Assembly (NCBI RefSeq): GCF_024170285.1
Contig: NZ_JALJXV010000006.1
Location: 248,001-312,000 of the forward strand
DNA: 64,000 nt
Direction: 5' to 3'
Source: Natronocella acetinitrilica
Lineage (GTDB): Bacteria; Pseudomonadota; Gammaproteobacteria; Nitrococcales; Aquisalimonadaceae
The position numbers and the translations under genes are program-made. Below the pieces are notes generated by a model. It saw only the letters and a list, made by a program, of their open reading frames with translations, did not search any database and was not told the DNA's origin. Of this stretch, positions 1-8,770 are shown in pieces; position 1 is the stretch's first letter, and each line of letters opens with the position of its first letter.

Positions 1-44
1 TGGTGCTCTTTCGTCTCGGTTGTGGCTTCGTTGGTTGTTGGTTC

Positions 45-136
45 GGTGCGTTACGCGCTGCGCGCTAACGCACCCTACGGGGGGTGGGGGCTGGATCGGG
101 TTGTAGGGTGCGTTAGCGCAAAGCGCGTAACGCACC
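45..136. repeat. REPIN-like pair of inverted REP elements
   Basis: Two 34-bp units (45-78 and 103-136) lie head to head, each built around the arms GGTGCGTTA and TAACGCACC and ending in CTAC. Unit 2 reversed matches unit 1 at 32 of 34 positions. Each can fold alone and the pair can fold together, which is the REPIN layout known from REP elements moved by RAYT transposases. It lies just downstream of the flgI stop codon and may end or stabilise the flgBCDEFGHI transcript. No RAYT gene is in the window. Confidence 0.75.
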
Positions 137-163
137 AGACAGCTCCCGACCAGGCCACCACTC

Positions 164-1279
164 TCAGATAATGATCAACTCCGCCCGCAAGGCGCCGGCC
201 TGCTTCAGGGCTTCGAGGATCGACACCAGATCCCCTGGGGCCGCGCCGACGCGGTTCACCGCGTTGACAATTTCCTGCAACTCGACGCCGGGGCCGAAGA
301 TGAACATGGGGTTCGCTTCCTCCACCACGTCGATCTGCGTATCAGGCACCACCACCGGGTCTGCATCGGTAAACGGCGCCGGCATACCCACCTGGAAGTC
401 CTCGCTGATGGTCACGGTGAGGCTGCCGTGGGTCACGGCAGCGGCGCGCACGCGCACGTGGCTGCCAATGACCACCGTTCCGGTGCGGGAGTTGACGATG
501 ACCCGCGCCGGGGCGTCACCGGGATCAACCCGGATGTTCTCCAGAAAGGACACAAAGCCCACCCGCTGGTCAGGATCGCGGGGCGCGCGAACTTCCACCG
601 ACACCGCATCCCGGGCAGCAGCCGTCTGCGGCCCCAGGGAATCGTTGATGGCATCGGCGAGACGACGGGCGGTGGTGAAATCGCCGGTGTGCAGGTTCAA
701 CACCACGGAATCGCCGGAGGCGAACGGGCTCTGCACTTCCCGCTCCACCGATGCGCCATTGGGCACGCGGCCGGTGCTGGGAACGTTGACGGTGACACGG
801 CTTCCGTCGGCGCCCTCTACCCCGAAACCACCCACTACAAGGTTGCCCTGGGCCAGTGCGTAGACTTCGCCGTCGGCGCCGCGCAAAGGGGTGAGCAACA
901 GGTTGCCGCCACGCAGACTGCGGGCATTCCCGAGAGATGAAACCGTGATATCGATGGTCTGGCCCGAGCGGGCAAAGGCCGGCAGTTCCGCCGTTACCAT
1001 CACCGCTGCCACGTTGTTGGTCTGCAGGTTGATGCCCTCGGGCAACTGCACGCCCTGGGCGGCCAGCATGCTGCGAATGCTCTGGGTGGTGAACGGTGTC
1101 TGGGTGGTCTGGTCACCGCTTCCATCAAGCCCCACCACCAGGCCGTAGCCCACCAGCTGGTTGGAGCGCACGCCCTGCACCGAAGCCAGGTCCTTGATGC
1201 GCTCGCCGTTCACGGCCCAGGCACTTCCGGCCAGCAGGCAGAGTACGGTGAACACGAAGATCCGCTTGATTGCCATCAT
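164..1279 (-). CDS. flgI: Flagellar P-ring protein FlgI
   Basis: Periplasmic P-ring subunit that forms a bushing around the flagellar rod in the peptidoglycan layer. From the chosen start the product is 371 aa, normal for FlgI, with a Sec signal peptide ([18 protein letters not shown]) followed by the conserved start of the mature protein, [20 protein letters not shown]. The ATG at 1279 is preferred over ATGs at 1303 and 1285 because GAGGA lies 8 nt before it. It is last in the visible flgBCDEFGHI series and starts 11 nt after the flgH stop. FlgJ, which often follows, is not seen before the window edge. Confidence 0.97.
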   Translation of the reverse strand: MMAIKRIFVFTVLCLLAGSAWAVNGERIKDLASVQGVRSNQLVGYGLVVGLDGSGDQTTQTPFTTQSIRSMLAAQGVQLPEGINLQTNNVAAVMVTAELPAFARSGQTIDITVSSLGNARSLRGGNLLLTPLRGADGEVYALAQGNLVVGGFGVEGADGSRVTVNVPSTGRVPNGASVEREVQSPFASGDSVVLNLHTGDFTTARRLADAINDSLGPQTAAARDAVSVEVRAPRDPDQRVGFVSFLENIRVDPGDAPARVIVNSRTGTVVIGSHVRVRAAAVTHGSLTVTISEDFQVGMPAPFTDADPVVVPDTQIDVVEEANPMFIFGPGVELQEIVNAVNRVGAAPGDLVSILEALKQAGALRAELIII

Positions 1280-1290
1280 GTTCATCGTCC

Positions 1291-1959
1291 TCAGAAGGGC
1301 CAAAGCGGCGAGTTGAAGATGCGCTGCATCCAGCCCATCCGGTTGGAATCGGCAAGGGTGCCGGTGCCGGTATACGCCACCTGGGCGTTGGCCACCCGGG
1401 TGGAAGACACGGTGTTGTCCGGGCGCACATCGTCGGGCCGCACCAGCCCGGTCAACGTGATGTATTCGTCGCCGTGGTTGATGGTGAGCTTCTTCTGGCC
1501 CTGCACGACCAGGATGCCGCTTGGATGCACGTCCACCACGATTGCGGTGAGCACGCCGGTCAGCTCGTTCTGCTGGTTGACGTTGCCACTGCCGTTGAAG
1601 TCACGGTCGGCGCTTGCCGAGGCAGACAGCGGGTTGCCCCTGACGGTGACGTCGCGGCCGAACACCTGGGGCGTGCCGATGTTGGTGTCACTGCTCTTGC
1701 TGACGTTGGTGCTGGCCTGCTTGCTGGCACCGGTTTCCTCTTCGAGGATGATGGTGATGAGGTCACCCGGGCGCAGCGCCGTACGGTTCTCGAACAGCCG
1801 CTGATCGCGGCCCGCCTGGAAAATGGCGCCATTGACCTGACGGGGCTGCTCCTTCACCACGGGTTGCGGCAGCGCTGGCGGTTCGCGGGCGTGATCCGGT
1901 ACTGTGGCGCAACCGGCCAGCAGCATGAGGCCTGCAAGCATTGTGATTTTCTTCATCAT
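1291..1959 (-). CDS. flgH: Flagellar L-ring lipoprotein FlgH
   Basis: Outer-membrane L-ring subunit of the flagellar basal body, partner of the FlgI P ring. About 222 aa from the MMKKITML start, with a lipobox (LMLLAGC) giving a lipid-anchored cysteine. The family segments [19 protein letters not shown] and a C-terminal end around [14 protein letters not shown] are present. A start further upstream is possible but would put residues before the signal peptide. The gene lies 23 nt after flgG and 11 nt before flgI, clearly one operon. Confidence 0.96.
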   Translation of the reverse strand: MMKKITMLAGLMLLAGCATVPDHAREPPALPQPVVKEQPRQVNGAIFQAGRDQRLFENRTALRPGDLITIILEEETGASKQASTNVSKSSDTNIGTPQVFGRDVTVRGNPLSASASADRDFNGSGNVNQQNELTGVLTAIVVDVHPSGILVVQGQKKLTINHGDEYITLTGLVRPDDVRPDNTVSSTRVANAQVAYTGTGTLADSNRMGWMQRIFNSPLWPF

Positions 1960-1982
1960 GACGTGCCCCCCGGCTCCGCCGG

Positions 1983-2768
1983 TCAAATGTTCGTGGTGAT
2001 GAACTGCAGCATCTGGTCCGAAGTGGAGATGGCCTTGGTGTTGGTCTCGAAGGCCCGCTGCGTCTCGATCATGTTCACCAGTTCCTCGGCGATGTTGACG
2101 TTGGAACTCTCCAGTGCGCCCTGCATCACCTGCCCCAGGCCGTTCAGCCCGGGCACGCCGATCTGCGGGTTGCCGCTGGCGCCGGTCTCGGCGTAGAGGT
2201 TCTGCCCCAGGGGCTCGAGGCCCGCCGGGTTGATGAATTCGGCGAGCTGGATATTGCCCACCTGGATGGGCTGGGCCTGACCCGGGACCTTGGCGCTCAC
2301 GGTGCCGTCACGGCCGATATTGATCTGCTCGGTGTTGGGCGGCACGTTGATGTTGGGCTGCAGCAGCTGGCCGCTGGAGGTCACCATCTCGCCGTCGGCG
2401 TTCACCTGGAACGAGCCGTCACGGGTGTAGGCAATGGTGCCGTCGGACTGCAGCACCTGGAAAAAGCCGCGCCCCTCGATGGCGACGTCCAGGGAGTTGC
2501 CGGTCTGCATCAGGTTGCCCTGGGTGTGCTGTTTCTCGGTGGCGACCACCCGAACACCGGTGCCTAGCGAAAGCCCGGTGGGCAGCTGGGTGTCCTGGGT
2601 TTCCTGTCCACCGGCCTGGCGTACCGTCTGGTAGACCAGGTCCTCGAACACCGCCCGGTCCTTCTTGAAGCCGGTGGTGTTGACGTTGGCCAGATTGTTA
2701 GACACCACCTGCATGCGCGTCTGCTGGGCATCGAGGCCCGTCTTGGCGACCCAGAGTGCTGGATTCAT
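1983..2768 (-). CDS. flgG: Flagellar distal rod protein FlgG
   Basis: Builds the distal rod that crosses the periplasm between the proximal rod and the hook. The 261-aa length is the usual FlgG length. The N-terminal rod motif ([15 protein letters not shown], near residues 24-38) and the C-terminal helix with [19 protein letters not shown] are present; these two ends form the coiled-coil core. The start lies 15 nt after the flgF stop, which indicates co-transcription. It is exported by the flagellar type III system without a cleaved signal. Confidence 0.97.
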   Translation of the reverse strand: MNPALWVAKTGLDAQQTRMQVVSNNLANVNTTGFKKDRAVFEDLVYQTVRQAGGQETQDTQLPTGLSLGTGVRVVATEKQHTQGNLMQTGNSLDVAIEGRGFFQVLQSDGTIAYTRDGSFQVNADGEMVTSSGQLLQPNINVPPNTEQINIGRDGTVSAKVPGQAQPIQVGNIQLAEFINPAGLEPLGQNLYAETGASGNPQIGVPGLNGLGQVMQGALESSNVNIAEELVNMIETQRAFETNTKAISTSDQMLQFITTNI

Positions 2769-2783
2769 GGCTATGTGCCTCCG

Positions 2784-3527
2784 TTAACCTTGAGCGCGCA
2801 GCAGCGCACTGCTGGCGTTGTCGTTTTCTTCCGCCTTGTTCAGCAGCTTCACGTAGGTCTCGAACTGCCGGGCGTGGTCGATCATCTTGACCAGCGCCTC
2901 AACCGAGTTGACGTTGCTGCCTTCCAGCGCGCCGCTGGTGACCCGGATCGCCCCATCCGGCGGCGCAATGCCACCATCCGGCAGGCGGAACAGGCCATCC
3001 TCGCCCTTGCGGAGTTCTTCCACCGCCGGGTCCACCAGCTTGATGCGGTCGAGCACCACCAGCTGATCCGCCGGAGCGCCGGCAGGCACGATGGACACCG
3101 TGCCGTCCTGGCCGATCTCGACCTTGTCCGCCGGCGGAATCGCCACCGGACCAGCATCGCCGAGCACCGGATGGCCGGCACCGTTCTCCAGCAAACCCAC
3201 CGAGGAAATCCGCAGATCACCCCGGCGGGTGTAGGCTTCGCCACCGTCCAGCCCCTGCACCGCGAACCAGCCGTCGCCGTTGATGGCCACGTCCAGATCC
3301 CGGCCGGTGGTCATCACGCTGCCGGGACGGAAGTCATGGCCGATGGATGTCTCCGAGGAGTACACCCGGCTTGCATAGCCAGGCCCCCGGACCGGCTGGG
3401 AAATCAGCTGATCCAGGTCCTGACGAAAACCCGGCGTGTTGACGTTGGCCAGGTTATGGCTGTTGTGCTGCTGCGCCTGCAGTGCGTGCTTGGCGCCGGT
3501 CATGGCCAGATAGGCAAGACGGTCCAT
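2784..3527 (-). CDS. flgF: Flagellar proximal rod protein FlgF
   Basis: Proximal rod subunit, 247 aa. It has the rod signature NSHNLANVNTPGFRQDL near residue 22 and the C-terminal NVNSVEALVKMIDHARQFE helix shared by rod and hook proteins. The central region matches the FlgE/F/G barrel (DVAINGDGWFAVQ). It starts 5 nt after flgE and sits in the normal position between flgE and flgG. Calling it FlgF rather than FlgG rests on its length, its less regular N-terminus and gene order. Confidence 0.95.
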   Translation of the reverse strand: MDRLAYLAMTGAKHALQAQQHNSHNLANVNTPGFRQDLDQLISQPVRGPGYASRVYSSETSIGHDFRPGSVMTTGRDLDVAINGDGWFAVQGLDGGEAYTRRGDLRISSVGLLENGAGHPVLGDAGPVAIPPADKVEIGQDGTVSIVPAGAPADQLVVLDRIKLVDPAVEELRKGEDGLFRLPDGGIAPPDGAIRVTSGALEGSNVNSVEALVKMIDHARQFETYVKLLNKAEENDNASSALLRAQG

Positions 3528-3532
3528 GGCGA

Positions 3533-4762
3533 TTACCTGATGTTGATGATTTCCTGGGTCACCTGGTCCTGGGTCGAGATCATCTTGGCGTTGGCCTGGA
3601 AGTTGCGCTGCGCCGTGATCATCTTCACCAGCTGCTCGGTGATATTGACGTTGGACTGCTCAAGGGCACCTGCCTGGATCGAGCCCAGGCCGGACTGCGT
3701 GGGGTTGCCGAGCACCGGCGCACCGGACTCGAAGCTTTCCACCCAGGCAGTGTCGCCGGTCTGGGTGAGCTTCTCCGGGCTGGGGAAGCGCGCCAGGGCG
3801 AGCTGGCCAAGCACCAGGGACTGGCCGTTGGTGTAGCGGCCGAAGATGGTGCCGTCACTCTCCACATCCAGACTGGAGAACTGGCCGGCGGTGAACCCGT
3901 TCTGGCGCAGCTCGGCGACGTTGAACGGCGTGCCGAACTGGGTCAGGCCGCCAAAGTCGACGGTGATGTCCAGATCGTTCGCGCCCTCGACGCCGGCGGT
4001 GTCAGCCGCGGCGAAGGTGAAATCCACATTCGGATCGGCAGCACCATTCACGGTGCTCAGCGAACCGTCCGGGTTAAACACCACGTCGGTGGGCGCGCTA
4101 ATGTTGCCGTTGACATCGGTGTACACCTGCCACTCGTTATCCGCGGCCCCCTTCACGAAATAAAGGGTGGAGAGGTGCGAGCGACCAAGAGAGTCGAAGA
4201 TGGTGGTGGAGGTCGAGAAGTTGTAGGTCTCCGGGTTCTCCTCATCGAAAGCGAGTGCCGGCGGCTCCTGGGTCGCGTCCAGGTTGGCGTTCAGCTCCAT
4301 ATTGTCCGTGGCACTCGGCTGCACGTCGCCGGTGTTCACCTGCAGCGGGCCAAGGGCACCGGTGAGGTTGCCGTCTGTATTGGCGGTAAAGCCGGTGAGC
4401 TGCTTGCCGTCGGCGTTGACGATGAAACCATCGCGATTGAGCTCGAATGCGCCGTTGCGCGAGTAGGAGATAGAGCCTTCCTGACTCAGCCGGAAGAAGC
4501 CGGTGCCGCTGACGGCGAGATCCAGGCTGTTACCGGTGAAGTCGAACTGCCCCTGGTTGAACTGCTGGCGCACGTTCGACAGCCGGGCACCCTGGCCGAT
4601 GGCGTTCTGCGACAGACCCAGCTGGGAGGTCGCGAAGATATCGGCAAATTCGGCACGGGACTCCTTGAAGCCCACCGTGCCGGTGTTGGCAATGTTGTTG
4701 CTGGTCACGTCCAGGTCCGCGGAGGCGGCGTTCAGGCCGGACAGTGCGATATTGAACGACAT
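3533..4762 (-). CDS. flgE: Flagellar hook protein FlgE
   Basis: Subunit of the flexible hook joining rod and filament. 409 aa, typical for a standard-size FlgE. Starts MSFNIALSGLNAASADLDV with the NNIANTGTVGFKESRAEF rod/hook motif, has a large central D1/D2 region (roughly residues 130-330), and ends with NVNITEQLVKMITAQRNFQ. Starts 15 nt after flgD. Upstream flgD supplies the hook cap, so the order is functionally coherent. Confidence 0.97.
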   Translation of the reverse strand: MSFNIALSGLNAASADLDVTSNNIANTGTVGFKESRAEFADIFATSQLGLSQNAIGQGARLSNVRQQFNQGQFDFTGNSLDLAVSGTGFFRLSQEGSISYSRNGAFELNRDGFIVNADGKQLTGFTANTDGNLTGALGPLQVNTGDVQPSATDNMELNANLDATQEPPALAFDEENPETYNFSTSTTIFDSLGRSHLSTLYFVKGAADNEWQVYTDVNGNISAPTDVVFNPDGSLSTVNGAADPNVDFTFAAADTAGVEGANDLDITVDFGGLTQFGTPFNVAELRQNGFTAGQFSSLDVESDGTIFGRYTNGQSLVLGQLALARFPSPEKLTQTGDTAWVESFESGAPVLGNPTQSGLGSIQAGALEQSNVNITEQLVKMITAQRNFQANAKMISTQDQVTQEIINIR

Positions 4763-4777
4763 GGCTTTTGTCCTCGA

Positions 4778-5452
4778 TTATTGAATTTGCCGAACATCGG
4801 AGAGCGGCTTGTCACCGACACCGTCAAGACTGAGCATGGGGCTCTGCCCACCCTGCCCCAGGGTCACGCTGTTCACCCGTGCGCCGGAGAGCACGCCCAG
4901 GCTGATGCTTTCACCGTTGCGGGTGCCCTGGGCGCTGATGCGGTATTCGCCCGGCGGCATGCGCACACCGCGGTTATTGGTGCCATCCCAGTTGAAGCTC
5001 GCCTGCGAACCGGAAGCCGCACCCAGCGGCAATTCCCGGACCAGTTCGCCGGCGGCGTTCTCGATGCGCACCGTCACGTTATCGACGCCCGACAGGTTCT
5101 TGACGGCGCCGCCCATGGACTCGCCTTCACGCAGCGCACCGCGGTTGCTCTCGACCAGCACATCGCGCCCCACCAGGCTCGCGGCCCGCAGGCCCTGATC
5201 CGTGGTCATGGATGCAGCGAACTTGTCGAAGGACTTCTGCAGTTCGGTGATGCCGTTGGCGCTGGTGAAGTGCGCAAGCTGACCCAGGAATTCGCCGCTC
5301 TCCATGGGCTGGAACGGATCCTGGTTCTGGAACTGGGTGATCATCAGCTTGAGAAAATCGTCCTGACCCAGCTCGTCGTTGCCCTTGCCCACGGCGTCCT
5401 TGGGTTGCGTCCCACTGCCCACACCATTTCCGGCGGTCAATGCGTCAAACAT
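4778..5452 (-). CDS. flgD: Flagellar hook-capping scaffold FlgD
   Basis: Hook cap that guides FlgE polymerisation and is later replaced by FlgK. 224 aa. The N-terminal family signature is clear (QDDFLKLMITQFQNQDPFQPM), followed by the FLGQLAHFTSANGI segment and a C-terminal FlgD Ig-like/tudor region with WDGTNNRGVRMPPGEYRI. A MITE-like insertion (5465-5731) separates it from flgC by 276 nt, so its translation is no longer tightly coupled to flgC and transcript reaching flgD must pass through the element. Confidence 0.96.
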   Translation of the reverse strand: MFDALTAGNGVGSGTQPKDAVGKGNDELGQDDFLKLMITQFQNQDPFQPMESGEFLGQLAHFTSANGITELQKSFDKFAASMTTDQGLRAASLVGRDVLVESNRGALREGESMGGAVKNLSGVDNVTVRIENAAGELVRELPLGAASGSQASFNWDGTNNRGVRMPPGEYRISAQGTRNGESISLGVLSGARVNSVTLGQGGQSPMLSLDGVGDKPLSDVRQIQ

Positions 5453-5464
5453 CCGTCAGCCTCC

Positions 5465-5731
5465 TAGTGTCGTGAATCATGAGTTCGTCACCTTTCTGAG
5501 CCAGTGCGCGCCTTGCTGGCTAGGCGCGGCGACGAGCCATAGCCGTCGCTATGGTGAGGAGCTGCAACACCGCCAGCGAGGCGCGCACTGGCTCCCGAAG
5601 GGCAGGTCGGCAAAACGCTGTCGCGGTGTTGGCATCGCTCGACGTGGGCCCGCCACGCCTTCGCGATGCCGCCTTGCGACAGCGTTTTGCCGACCCGCAG
5701 CAAGATGACGAACTCATGATTCACGACACTA
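5465..5731. mobile_element. MITE-like element with perfect 24-25 bp inverted ends and TA duplication
   Basis: Positions 5466-5490 and 5706-5730 are perfect inverted copies (AGTGTCGTGAATCATGAG and onward). A TA dinucleotide flanks each end (5465-5466 and 5730-5731), as expected for the IS630/Tc1-mariner target duplication. The interior has no convincing gene but has two further inverted repeats: GGCAAAACGCTGTCGC with its complement, and an outer pair around GAGCCAGTGCGCGCC. The whole unit can therefore fold into a long structured RNA. It lies inside the flg operon and its right end contributes the flgC stop codon. No matching transposase is in the window. Confidence 0.8.
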
Positions 5732-6145
5732 CCGGCCAAGCTGCAGGGTCTGCAGCAGCAAATCGCGGGAGGTGGTCATCACCTCCACGTTGTTCTGGTA
5801 GGAGCGGGAGGCCGAGATCATGTTGACCAGCTCTTCCACCGTGTTGACGTTGGAGCGGTACACGTAACCGTTCTCGTCCGCCTCGGGGTGATCGGGCATG
5901 TGCAGTGCCTTGTTCGGCGCCTCGCTCTCGATGACATCCCGCACCCGCACGCCAACGGTATTGCCATCGTTGCCGCGCACCGCCTGCAGCGTGGCCGAGA
6001 ACACGGGATGCCGCGCCTTGTAGGCGGCCTCCGGCGTGCCGGCCATGGTCTCGGCATTGGCCAGGTTGCTGGCGGTCATGTTCAGACGCAGGGACTGCGC
6101 CGTCATGGCTGACCCTGCAACGTCAAACACCTTGAACAGAGACAT
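5729..6145 (-). CDS. flgC: Flagellar proximal rod protein FlgC
   Basis: Proximal rod subunit, 138 aa, the normal size. It has the N-terminal MTASNLANAETMAGTPEAAYK motif region and the C-terminal NVNTVEELVNMISASRSYQ helix. It starts 5 nt after flgB. The stop codon (TAG, 5729-5731) lies at the end of the MITE-like element, so the insertion landed exactly at, or created, the 3' end of the gene. The last residues LQTLQLGR look normal for FlgC, so function is probably intact. Confidence 0.96.
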   Translation of the reverse strand: MSLFKVFDVAGSAMTAQSLRLNMTASNLANAETMAGTPEAAYKARHPVFSATLQAVRGNDGNTVGVRVRDVIESEAPNKALHMPDHPEADENGYVYRSNVNTVEELVNMISASRSYQNNVEVMTTSRDLLLQTLQLGR

Positions 6146-6150
6146 GCTCC

Positions 6151-6558
6151 CTACTCCCCTCGAATCGCGCCGATAAGACCGGTGATGCGATCACCGAGAA
6201 AATTCAGACTGGCCTGATATCCCACCGCGTTCTCCGCGAACTGGGCCTGCTCCACGTTGCTCTCCACCGTGTTTCCATCCAGCGATGGGCTGTAGGGCTG
6301 GCGGTAGAGCAGTTCCATGGAGGCGTTGCCGCCGGCTTGCGCGCGCAGATGATTGCCGTGGGTGGTCGCCATCTGCAGTTGCCCACCGCGCTGCGAGCCT
6401 TCTGCCGCCCGCAGCGCGGCCTGGAAATCGAAATCCCGCGCCTTGTAGTTCGGGGTGTCCGCATTGGCCAGGTTCTGCGACAGCACCTGGTGGCGCTCAC
6501 CGCGCAGCTTCAGCGCCGCCGCGTGCAGACCCATTGCCTTGTCCAGAGATATGCTCAT
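6151..6558 (-). CDS. flgB: Flagellar proximal rod protein FlgB
   Basis: First rod subunit assembled on the MS ring, 135 aa. Contains LSQNLANADTPNYKARDFDF near residue 27, the diagnostic FlgB motif, and a C-terminal helix with NTVESNVEQAQFAENAVGYQ. It is the first gene of the leftward flg operon. A sigma-54 promoter match lies 33 nt upstream of the start and GAGGG sits just before the ATG. Confidence 0.96.
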   Translation of the reverse strand: MSISLDKAMGLHAAALKLRGERHQVLSQNLANADTPNYKARDFDFQAALRAAEGSQRGGQLQMATTHGNHLRAQAGGNASMELLYRQPYSPSLDGNTVESNVEQAQFAENAVGYQASLNFLGDRITGLIGAIRGE

Positions 6559-6590
6559 GACCTGCCCTCACGATTGTTCGAGAGGGGTTA

Positions 6591-6606
6591 TGCGAAAGGT
6601 GTGCCA
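6591..6606 (-). promoter_or_regulatory. Sigma-54 promoter of the flgB operon
   Basis: On the minus strand the sequence reads TGGCACACCTTTCGCA: GG and GC are 10 nt apart, as required for the -24/-12 elements, and the match to the TGGCAC-N5-TTGCA consensus is nearly complete. It sits 33 nt before flgB. Class II/III flagellar genes of Pseudomonas-type systems use RpoN with FleQ/FleR, so this fits the gene order. Confidence 0.85.
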
Positions 6607-6759
6607 GCGCGTCGCCAGGAGGACGATCACAAAGGAAACAACAGGGTTTAGCGGTGAGGAACGCCGCAGCGGTGCGGCGCCAGGGCCGGGGTCAAGCTTT
6701 CGGCCCAAGCGCCGATAACCCGAACAGGCGGAATTTTGACAGGGCTCCGGCGGCAAGCC

Positions 6760-6779
6760 GGCGGCAAGGTCTTGCCGCC
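6760..6779 (-). terminator. Hairpin after cheR
   Basis: GGCGGCAA and TTGCCGCC form an 8-bp stem (9 with the closing pair) just downstream of the cheR stop. There is no long U-run, so it may be a weak terminator or a stabilising hairpin. The rest of 6607-6797 shows nothing recognisable besides the flgB promoter zone. Confidence 0.45.
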
Positions 6780-6797
6780 ATCGCTCGAAACTCCGGG

Positions 6798-7646
6798 CTA
6801 ACGACGCTCAGTCACCTTGTTGCGCAAGCGGTAGAGTACGCCGCCGTGGCTGCGCACCATCTCCAGATCATCGGCATGCCGGGCCAATGACTCCGAAGCA
6901 CCAACAATCAGGTAGCCGCCCGGTGACAGCTGCTGGCACATCCGCCGCAGGATATCCTCGCGGGATTGCGCCGAGAAATAGATCAGGACGTTGCGGCAGA
7001 AGATCAGGTCGAAACGGCCAAGACTCGTGAAGCTCTCGAGCAGATTGTGGCTCTGAACCTTCACCCTGCCGCGGATCTCGGGCCGTGCCTCCCAGGTATC
7101 GTCGTCGACCTGCTGGAAGAAACGTTTGCGCCGCTCAAGGGACAGCCCACGGCTGATGGCACTGCCGCCATAGCGGGCAAGACGCGCCTGGGCGACCATG
7201 GCGGGAGAGATATCGGTGCCAACGATTTCTGCCTCCAGACGCTGCCCGGCGGCAATGAATTCCTGCAGCGCCATGCTGATGGAATAAGGCTCCTGCCCGG
7301 AGGAACAGGCGGCAGACCAGATCCGGACGCGGGGTTTTCCAGCCTTGACGAACTCGGGAAACAGCCGCTCCTGCAGAATGGAAAACGGGTAGAGATCACG
7401 AAACCACTGGGTTTCGTTGGTGGTCATGGCCTCGATTACACGGCCACGCAGGCCGCCGGCGCGATTGCTCTGCACCTGCCGCACCAGTTCACCAAGGTTG
7501 GCGATCCCCTCCCGAACCATCAACTGGCCCAGGCGACTCGATACCAGGTACTGCTTGTTGTCACCCAGAACGATCCCGCAGGATTGCTCCAGAAAACCCC
7601 GGAAGGCCTGGTAATGGTCCGGATCAATTTGCCTGCCTGCAGACAA
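6798..7646 (-). CDS. cheR: Chemotaxis protein methyltransferase CheR
   Basis: Methylates glutamates of chemoreceptors with S-adenosylmethionine, setting adaptation with CheB. The N-terminal CheR helical domain (YQAFRGFLEQSCGIVLGDNK) is followed by the SAM-binding domain with RIWSAACSSGQEPYSI and FCRNVLIYF. No ATG fits the N-terminus; a TTG at 7646 with GGGAG 6 nt upstream gives 282 aa, the family size, whereas the longer open frame adds a non-conserved basic extension. Lies between cheV and flgB on the same strand, as in Pseudomonas. Confidence 0.93.
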   Translation of the reverse strand: MSAGRQIDPDHYQAFRGFLEQSCGIVLGDNKQYLVSSRLGQLMVREGIANLGELVRQVQSNRAGGLRGRVIEAMTTNETQWFRDLYPFSILQERLFPEFVKAGKPRVRIWSAACSSGQEPYSISMALQEFIAAGQRLEAEIVGTDISPAMVAQARLARYGGSAISRGLSLERRKRFFQQVDDDTWEARPEIRGRVKVQSHNLLESFTSLGRFDLIFCRNVLIYFSAQSREDILRRMCQQLSPGGYLIVGASESLARHADDLEMVRSHGGVLYRLRNKVTERR

Positions 7647-7683
7647 GCCGCGCTCCCGTTTAATCTGTCTGAAAGAAAGAAGC

Positions 7684-7699
7684 GGCGACAGTCGTCGCC
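7684..7699 (-). terminator. Hairpin between cheV and cheR
   Basis: GGCGAC and GTCGCC with a 4-nt loop, followed on the minus strand by a pyrimidine-rich run (GCTTCTTTCTTTC). It lies just after the cheV stop and before the cheR start, and could partly end the cheV transcript. Confidence 0.4.
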
Positions 7700-7716
7700 A
7701 CTCCCTGGCTAGTCTA

Positions 7717-8637
7717 TCAGGCTGCGTCCAGGCGTTCCGTGACCTTCTTTGACAACTCGTCGGCGGCAAACTTGGCGAGGAAGTCGTCGGCACCAACGCG
7801 TTTCACCATGTTGCCGTTGAACACACCACTGAGCGAGGTGTGCAGCAGCACATGCAGGTGCTTGAGATTGTCCCGCTTGCGGATCTCGGAGGTCAGCGTA
7901 TAGCCGTCCATGCGCGGCATTTCGATATCGGAAATCACCATCAGCATGGACTCGAGGGGCGTTCCCGCCGGCGCACCCGCCCATTGATCCAGCATTGCGA
8001 GCGCCTCTTCACCATTCTTGGCCAGGCTCACCTGCACGCCGATCTGCTGCAGGGTATCCCGCACCTGTTTGCGCGCAACAACGGAGTCATCCACCACAAG
8101 TACGTGACGGTCGATGGCGTCGTCCCTGGACTCCTGTTCACTCGCGGCTGCGACGCGCTCCGCCCTGGTGACTTCGGCCATCACCTTTTCCACATCCACG
8201 ATCTGCACCAGTCGGTCATCTACCCGCGTCACGCCGGTAAGGTAGGCCGAGCCGGAGGCACCGCTGGGCGGCGGCATGATGTCCTGCCAGTTCAGGTTAA
8301 CGATGCGATCAACGCCACGGACGACGAACCCCTGGGTCGTGCGGTTGTACTCGGTGACGATAATCGAGGTTTCACCGCTGGAATCCACCGGCTTGCCGGT
8401 GGTTGCCAGGCTCAGATCGAGCACGGCAATGGTCTTGCCGCGAATATGGGCGACCCCGGCCACCGCCGGATGGGCATGCGGCATGCGGATCAGCTTGGGC
8501 GTGCGAATGACCTCACACACCTTGAACACGTTGATTCCGAAGATCTGTGCACCGTTCAGGTTGAACAGCAGCAACTCCAGCCGGTTCTGGCCGACCAGAT
8601 TGGTTCGCTGGTCCACCGTTTCTATGATGCTGGCCAT
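7717..8637 (-). CDS. cheV: Chemotaxis coupling/response protein CheV
   Basis: A CheW-like coupling domain (about residues 15-155) fused to a receiver domain (about 175-300). It couples receptors to CheA and is phosphorylated to tune adaptation. The receiver has the acidic pair D183-D184 (VVDDS), phosphoacceptor D237 in SDIEMPRMDGY, and a conserved lysine near the C-terminus (VKRVGADDF). 306 aa is the usual CheV length. Transcribed away from flgA, with the shared 8638-8770 region between them. Confidence 0.95.
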   Translation of the reverse strand: MASIIETVDQRTNLVGQNRLELLLFNLNGAQIFGINVFKVCEVIRTPKLIRMPHAHPAVAGVAHIRGKTIAVLDLSLATTGKPVDSSGETSIIVTEYNRTTQGFVVRGVDRIVNLNWQDIMPPPSGASGSAYLTGVTRVDDRLVQIVDVEKVMAEVTRAERVAAASEQESRDDAIDRHVLVVDDSVVARKQVRDTLQQIGVQVSLAKNGEEALAMLDQWAGAPAGTPLESMLMVISDIEMPRMDGYTLTSEIRKRDNLKHLHVLLHTSLSGVFNGNMVKRVGADDFLAKFAADELSKKVTERLDAA

Positions 8638-8728
8638 GTGCGTTATCTCGCGTTGTCGTTATTGTCCACCCTATCGACCGCGTGCCTGGTTTCTGAAGCC
8701 CACCGGATTCACCCAGGGCGGTCGATGT

Positions 8729-8744
8729 TGGCACCGTTACTGCA
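8729..8744 (+). promoter_or_regulatory. Sigma-54 promoter of flgA
   Basis: TGGCACCGTTACTGCA has GG and GC separated by 10 nt and matches the -24/-12 consensus closely. It is 27 nt before the flgA ATG and on the same strand. With the flgB promoter this shows two RpoN-dependent units in the cluster. Confidence 0.8.
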
Positions 8745-8770
8745 TACCTGATCTGCAAGCCTTTGAAGGC

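Noticed and set aside
3482-5467. 661-codon open frame on the plus strand over flgE and flgD
   Set aside because: It is antisense to two certain flagellar genes; the translation shows no family and results from high-GC third-position bias.
8638-8728. Sigma-28 promoter for cheV
   Set aside because: A GTCGATAG -10-like box exists on the minus strand but no TAAA stands at 15 nt spacing.
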